A DNA stretch of 17,052 nucleotides. It comes from Pseudomonadota bacterium. GTDB taxonomy: Bacteria > Pseudomonadota > Alphaproteobacteria > Reyranellales > Reyranellaceae. Both the position numbers and the translations under genes were made by a program. Location: assembly GCA_023436825.1 (NCBI GenBank), contig JAEZHS010000016.1:1-17052 (forward strand). Reading direction: 5' to 3'. Within the stretch, counting starts at the first letter, position 1, and each line of letters opens with the position of its first letter. Shown piece by piece: positions 14,328-17,052 of the stretch. A model generated the notes under the pieces. It saw only the letters and a list, made by a program, of their open reading frames with translations. It searched no databases and was not told where the DNA came from.

Positions 14328-15482
14328 TCATACGTGCTTTCCCGCGGTGCCATCCCTGGCAGGCTGCCAGCCGGCCGCCAGGTTCGTGCCGCGCCAGTCG
14401 ATCCGGTTGCGGCCCAGCCAGGCCTGGGCGGCAAGCAACGGCACCAAGGCCTCGCGTGCCAATGCCGCGGCCCAGGCACGGGGGCCAAACGGCAAGCGGC
14501 GGCCGGCGAGGAACCATGCCTCGGCCGCAAGCCATGCGACTGTATGAAGGGCAAGCGCACCGGCAAACCAAATCGGTGCCGCGCCGGCAGCGAGCAGCGC
14601 AACGATCAGCGCCAGGCCCGATGCGAGCCAGCCGATCGCGGGCTCCAGCAGGACCAGCGCCCTCACCTCGGGACTGAGCTTCAGCCGTGTGGATCCCCAG
14701 CGGACCTGCCGCCGCCACACATCCTCCCAGCGCCGGTCGCCGACAAGCAGCCGCGGCATGACGCCCGCCAGCCAGGTCGTCCGGCCGAGACGGTCGCGCA
14801 CCACGCGCACCACCGAATAGTCGTCGGCAAGATAGTTGAGGAAGCCCTGGTGGCCACCGATGCGCTGCAGCACGTCCCTGCTGAGGATGGTGACGCCCCC
14901 AGACGCGACGGGCATGCCCAGCCGGTCTGCCGCCGTCAGGAAGCGGGCCTGATGGCCGTTGATGTAGCTGCACTCCATCTCAGCCGCGAAGTTTCCGGGC
15001 CGGGCGCCGGTCTTGAGCGCAAGCACGAGGCCGACCTTGTCAGAGAGATGAGCGGCAGCCGCGGTCAGGTCGGAGAGTTCGAGGTCGATACCGGCGTCGC
15101 ACAAGGCGACGACCGGCCGGCTCGCGGCCTCGAGCCCCTTGCGCACATTGTTGAGCTTGGGATTGAAGGTATCGTCGCTGCCGACCAGGATCGGCGCGTC
15201 GGGCCAGTCGGCGCGGGTGCGGCCGACCGCTTCGTCGTCCTCGGTGGTCACGCAGATCAAGACCTCGGCGCCGGCGCGCGACAGGTCGGCGAGACGGCGC
15301 AGGTAGGCGGCAGACGCATCACGTGCGCCGACCATGGGGGCAACGATGCTGAAATCGGCCGCGCCGTGCCGCACCGGATCGGCCCGCCGCGGCCAGCGCC
15401 CCAGCGCCGCACTTATCCACTGCACCAGCATCGTGGCCGTCCACCAGCCCAGTCCCGCCCAGAAGAGGACGCATGCGGCCAT
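14328..15482 (-). CDS. Ceramide-glucosyltransferase-like GT21 (HpnI-like) glycosyltransferase
   Basis: Membrane glycosyltransferase of 384 residues with the GT21 plan. There is an N-terminal helix (about 3-27), a GT-A domain with TTEDDEAV (D82/D83), NPKLNNVRKGLEAA (K109, the NPKxxN motif of ceramide glucosyltransferases and HpnI), DAGID (129-133), LADDYSV (D220/D221) and RRQVRW (257-262), then C-terminal hydrophobic helices (about 276-301, 304-325 and 336-352). GT21 members glycosylate lipid acceptors, such as ceramide or hopanoid precursors, with UDP-sugars; the acceptor here is unknown. ATG 15482 comes six bases after the stop of the ATPase gene. It links lipid glycosylation to the transport genes on both sides. 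It could instead be a divergent GT2 acting on another polyprenyl or lipid carrier. Confidence 0.82.
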   Translation of the reverse strand: MAACVLFWAGLGWWTATMLVQWISAALGRWPRRADPVRHGAADFSIVAPMVGARDASAAYLRRLADLSRAGAEVLICVTTEDDEAVGRTRADWPDAPILVGSDDTFNPKLNNVRKGLEAASRPVVALCDAGIDLELSDLTAAAAHLSDKVGLVLALKTGARPGNFAAEMECSYINGHQARFLTAADRLGMPVASGGVTILSRDVLQRIGGHQGFLNYLADDYSVVRVVRDRLGRTTWLAGVMPRLLVGDRRWEDVWRRQVRWGSTRLKLSPEVRALVLLEPAIGWLASGLALIVALLAAGAAPIWFAGALALHTVAWLAAEAWFLAGRRLPFGPRAWAAALAREALVPLLAAQAWLGRNRIDWRGTNLAAGWQPARDGTAGKHV

Positions 15483-15488
15483 TCGCCA

Positions 15489-16271
15489 TCACCCGCTCAC
15501 CGAGAAGCGATGGATGTCGTCCTTCTCCATGGCCAGTGCCCGGTGGTAGGCGCGGATGACCACGCTCGGCTCGCCCTGGGAGCGGATGCGGCCATCCTCG
15601 ATCCAGATGGCGCGGTTGCACAGCCGGCGCACCTCGGCCGGCGAGTGCGACACGAAGAGCAGCGTGCCCTTCCTGCGGAAGCTGTCGATCCAGTCGAGGC
15701 ACTTGCGCTGGAAGGCGGCATCGCCCACGGCCAGCGCCTCGTCGACGACCAGGATCTCGGCCTCGACATGAGCGCAGATGGCGAAGGCCAGGCGCGTCCG
15801 CATGCCCATGGAGTAGTGCTTGACCGGCTGCTCCATGTAGTCGCCGATGCCGGCGAACTCGGCCATCGAATCGAATTTCTCCAGCACCTCGGCGCGCGAC
15901 AGGCCCATGACGGCGCCGCCGATCATGATGTTCTCGCGGCCCGACAGCTCGGCATCGAAGGTCGCGCCGAGCGCCAGCACCGGGGCGACCCGGCCGGTGA
16001 CGCGCAGTTCGCCGTTGCTCGGCAGGGTCATGCCGCAGATCACCTGCAGCAGGGTCGACTTGCCGCAGCCGTTGCGGCCCAGGATGCCGATCGAATCGCC
16101 GCGATAGACATCGAGGTCGATGTCGCGCAGCACCCAGAACGGCTTGTAGTAGGTCTTCCACGAGCCGAACATGACCTGCTTCAGCCAGTCGCTACGGTGG
16201 GCGTAGAGCTGGTAGGCCTTGCCGAGGTGCCGGGTCCGGACGACGACTTCAGATGACGTCGACGATGACAT
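15489..16271 (-). CDS. Polysaccharide ABC exporter ATPase, KpsT/Wzt/TagH type
   Basis: Cytoplasmic ATPase of 260 residues for export of a glycan through the adjacent ABC-2 permease. It has an N-terminal extension typical of Wzt-type proteins (YQLYAHRSDWLKQ, then YYKPFWVLRDIDL), Walker A GRNGCGKST (65-73), LGATFDAELSGRENI, signature YSMGMRTRLAFAI, Walker B ILVVDEALAVGD with FQRKC just after, and the H-loop SHS. The protein ends soon after the ATPase core (RAYHRALAMEKDD), so it lacks the C-terminal carbohydrate-binding domain that Wzt uses to read the O-antigen cap. This fits a KpsT-like, cap-independent mode. ATG 16271 lies 23 nt inside the end of the permease gene, so the two are coupled. Confidence 0.93.
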   Translation of the reverse strand: MSSSTSSEVVVRTRHLGKAYQLYAHRSDWLKQVMFGSWKTYYKPFWVLRDIDLDVYRGDSIGILGRNGCGKSTLLQVICGMTLPSNGELRVTGRVAPVLALGATFDAELSGRENIMIGGAVMGLSRAEVLEKFDSMAEFAGIGDYMEQPVKHYSMGMRTRLAFAICAHVEAEILVVDEALAVGDAAFQRKCLDWIDSFRRKGTLLFVSHSPAEVRRLCNRAIWIEDGRIRSQGEPSVVIRAYHRALAMEKDDIHRFSVSG

Positions 16272-17052
16272 TCCGATACCTGTCGAAGAACCAGTAGCCG
16301 AAATAGAAGGTGAAGACCGACGTGGCCAGCATCCACAGGATGACCAGCGGATTGGGCAGCGTGCCCAGCAGCACGACGTCGCGCATGGATTCGACGTAGG
16401 CGGTGAGCGCGTTGGCGTAGATCAGGATGTCCCACGGGAAGTGCATCGCCGTGTGGGCGAAGAACACCGGCGTCATGAACATGAACAGCGGCACGATGTT
16501 GATCATCAGGTAGCCGGCGTCGCGCGTGAAGGCGCCGATCGCGCACAGGAACCACGCCATGCCCATCAGGAACGCCATCAGCGGCAGGAACAGGAACGGC
16601 ACGAAGATCACCGTCCAGTGCAGCCCATGCATGACCACGGCGACGCAGACCAGCATGACCAGGGTGCCGATCGCCGTATAGGCCCCGGCTCGCAGGGTGG
16701 CGATGACCGCCAGCATATCCGACGGAAAGATGGTCTGCTTGATGAAGTGAGCGTACTCGTGCAGCAGCATCGGCGAGCGGTAGGCCATCTCCGAGAAGAA
16801 GTTGAAGACGATCAGCCCGGAGAACATGAACACCGCATAGGCGAGCTTCTTGTTCGACGCGCTCTCGACGAACGCCATCTGCAGGTTGGTGGTGAAGGCG
16901 TAGGTGTAGACGGTGATGGCGAACAGGGGGGCGGCGACCGCCCACAGCCAGCCGCCGGCCGATCCGGTGAAGCGAGCGCGCAGCTCCCGACGCAGGACCG
17001 CCAGCACGATCTCCTTGTTGTAGATCATCTGCAGGAACGGCTTGGCGAGGAA
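16249..17052 (-). CDS. Polysaccharide ABC-2 exporter permease, KpsM/Wzm/TagG type (5' end uncertain, probably outside window)
   Basis: Inner-membrane channel subunit with about six hydrophobic segments. Just after the start are LRRELRARFTGSAGGWLWAVAAPLFAI, the R-E-x-x-x-R-(F/Y)-x-G-S opening of Wzm/TagG permeases. Later come HFIKQTIFPSDMLAV, the amphipathic stretch found in this family, and ANALTAYVESMRDVVLLG near the C-terminus (the NPxxxxxxxxR region of homologues). ATG 17028 gives 259 residues, a usual length. The frame stays open for eight more codons to the window edge (FLAKPFLQ before the Met), resembles the upstream part of homologues, and no ribosome site precedes 17028. The true start is therefore more likely beyond the window. 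It overlaps the ATPase gene by 23 nt and appears to be first, or nearly first, in the operon. Confidence 0.9.
   Translation of the reverse strand, partial: FLAKPFLQMIYNKEIVLAVLRRELRARFTGSAGGWLWAVAAPLFAITVYTYAFTTNLQMAFVESASNKKLAYAVFMFSGLIVFNFFSEMAYRSPMLLHEYAHFIKQTIFPSDMLAVIATLRAGAYTAIGTLVMLVCVAVVMHGLHWTVIFVPFLFLPLMAFLMGMAWFLCAIGAFTRDAGYLMINIVPLFMFMTPVFFAHTAMHFPWDILIYANALTAYVESMRDVVLLGTLPNPLVILWMLATSVFTFYFGYWFFDRYRNVIVDVI

Noticed and set aside
13962..16256. 764-codon plus-strand open frame opposite the STAS, GT21 and ATPase genes.
   Set aside because: No domain is recognisable and the composition is that of antisense GC-rich coding sequence; the minus-strand genes carry intact catalytic motifs.
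1..17052. Searches by eye for tRNA, rRNA, CRISPR repeats, insertion-sequence ends or a transposase.
   Set aside because: None found; all substantial sequence is accounted for by the genes listed.

Overview
The window looks like a stretch of chromosome from a GC-rich alphaproteobacterium. The genes are tightly packed, with 1-4 nt overlaps, and several candidate promoters carry the alphaproteobacterial -35 CTTGAC / -10 CTATAT type of hexamers. A Rhodospirillales- or Reyranella-like host would fit, but the genus cannot be fixed from this sequence. I found no rRNA, tRNA, insertion sequence, integrase or CRISPR array, and no stretch above 100 bases lacks a gene.

Layout, left to right. (1) Positions 1-1847, minus strand: a hydantoinase/oxoprolinase (HyuA family) gene whose 3' end lies outside the window. 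(2) 1945-3135, plus: a six-helix potassium channel with a C-terminal cyclic-nucleotide-binding domain (MlotiK1 type), divergent from hyuA. (3) 3226-5598, plus: a bifunctional GDP-mannose pyrophosphorylase/phosphomannose isomerase gene (manC type), followed three bases later by an amidinotransferase-fold enzyme of unknown substrate. (4) 7031-5606, minus: a three-gene cassette of ArsR-family repressor, AHSA1/SRPBCC protein and GST-like protein, chained by two ATGA overlaps and preceded by a 32-bp near-perfect palindrome. It converges on the amidinotransferase gene with only 7 nt between them. (5) 17052-7109, minus: a ten-gene envelope-glycan locus that looks like one operon.

The ten-gene locus, in transcription order, is: ABC-2 permease (KpsM/Wzm type, cut or nearly cut by the window edge), its ATPase (KpsT/Wzt type), a ceramide-glucosyltransferase-like GT21 enzyme, a small STAS protein, a Wza-like outer-membrane polysaccharide export lipoprotein (OPX), a DevB-like membrane-fusion protein, a DevC-like permease, a DevA-like ATPase, and two adjacent processive-type GT2 glycosyltransferases of the CslA/cellulose-synthase-like kind. 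It therefore combines two complete ABC exporters, one OPX protein and three membrane glycosyltransferases. No Wzx, Wzy or Wzc/KpsE co-polymerase is visible in the window.

How the parts may work together (inference). ManC would supply GDP-mannose, the usual donor for CslA-type beta-mannan synthases. The two GT2 enzymes would make a beta-linked glycan, the GT21-like enzyme would glycosylate a lipid, and the two ABC systems plus the OPX lipoprotein would move glycan and/or glycolipid outwards. The STAS protein, which has Ala where the phosphorylated Ser normally sits, may tune the system. The pairing of a DevBCA-type exporter with an OPX protein and tandem CslA-like synthases is the most unusual thing here.
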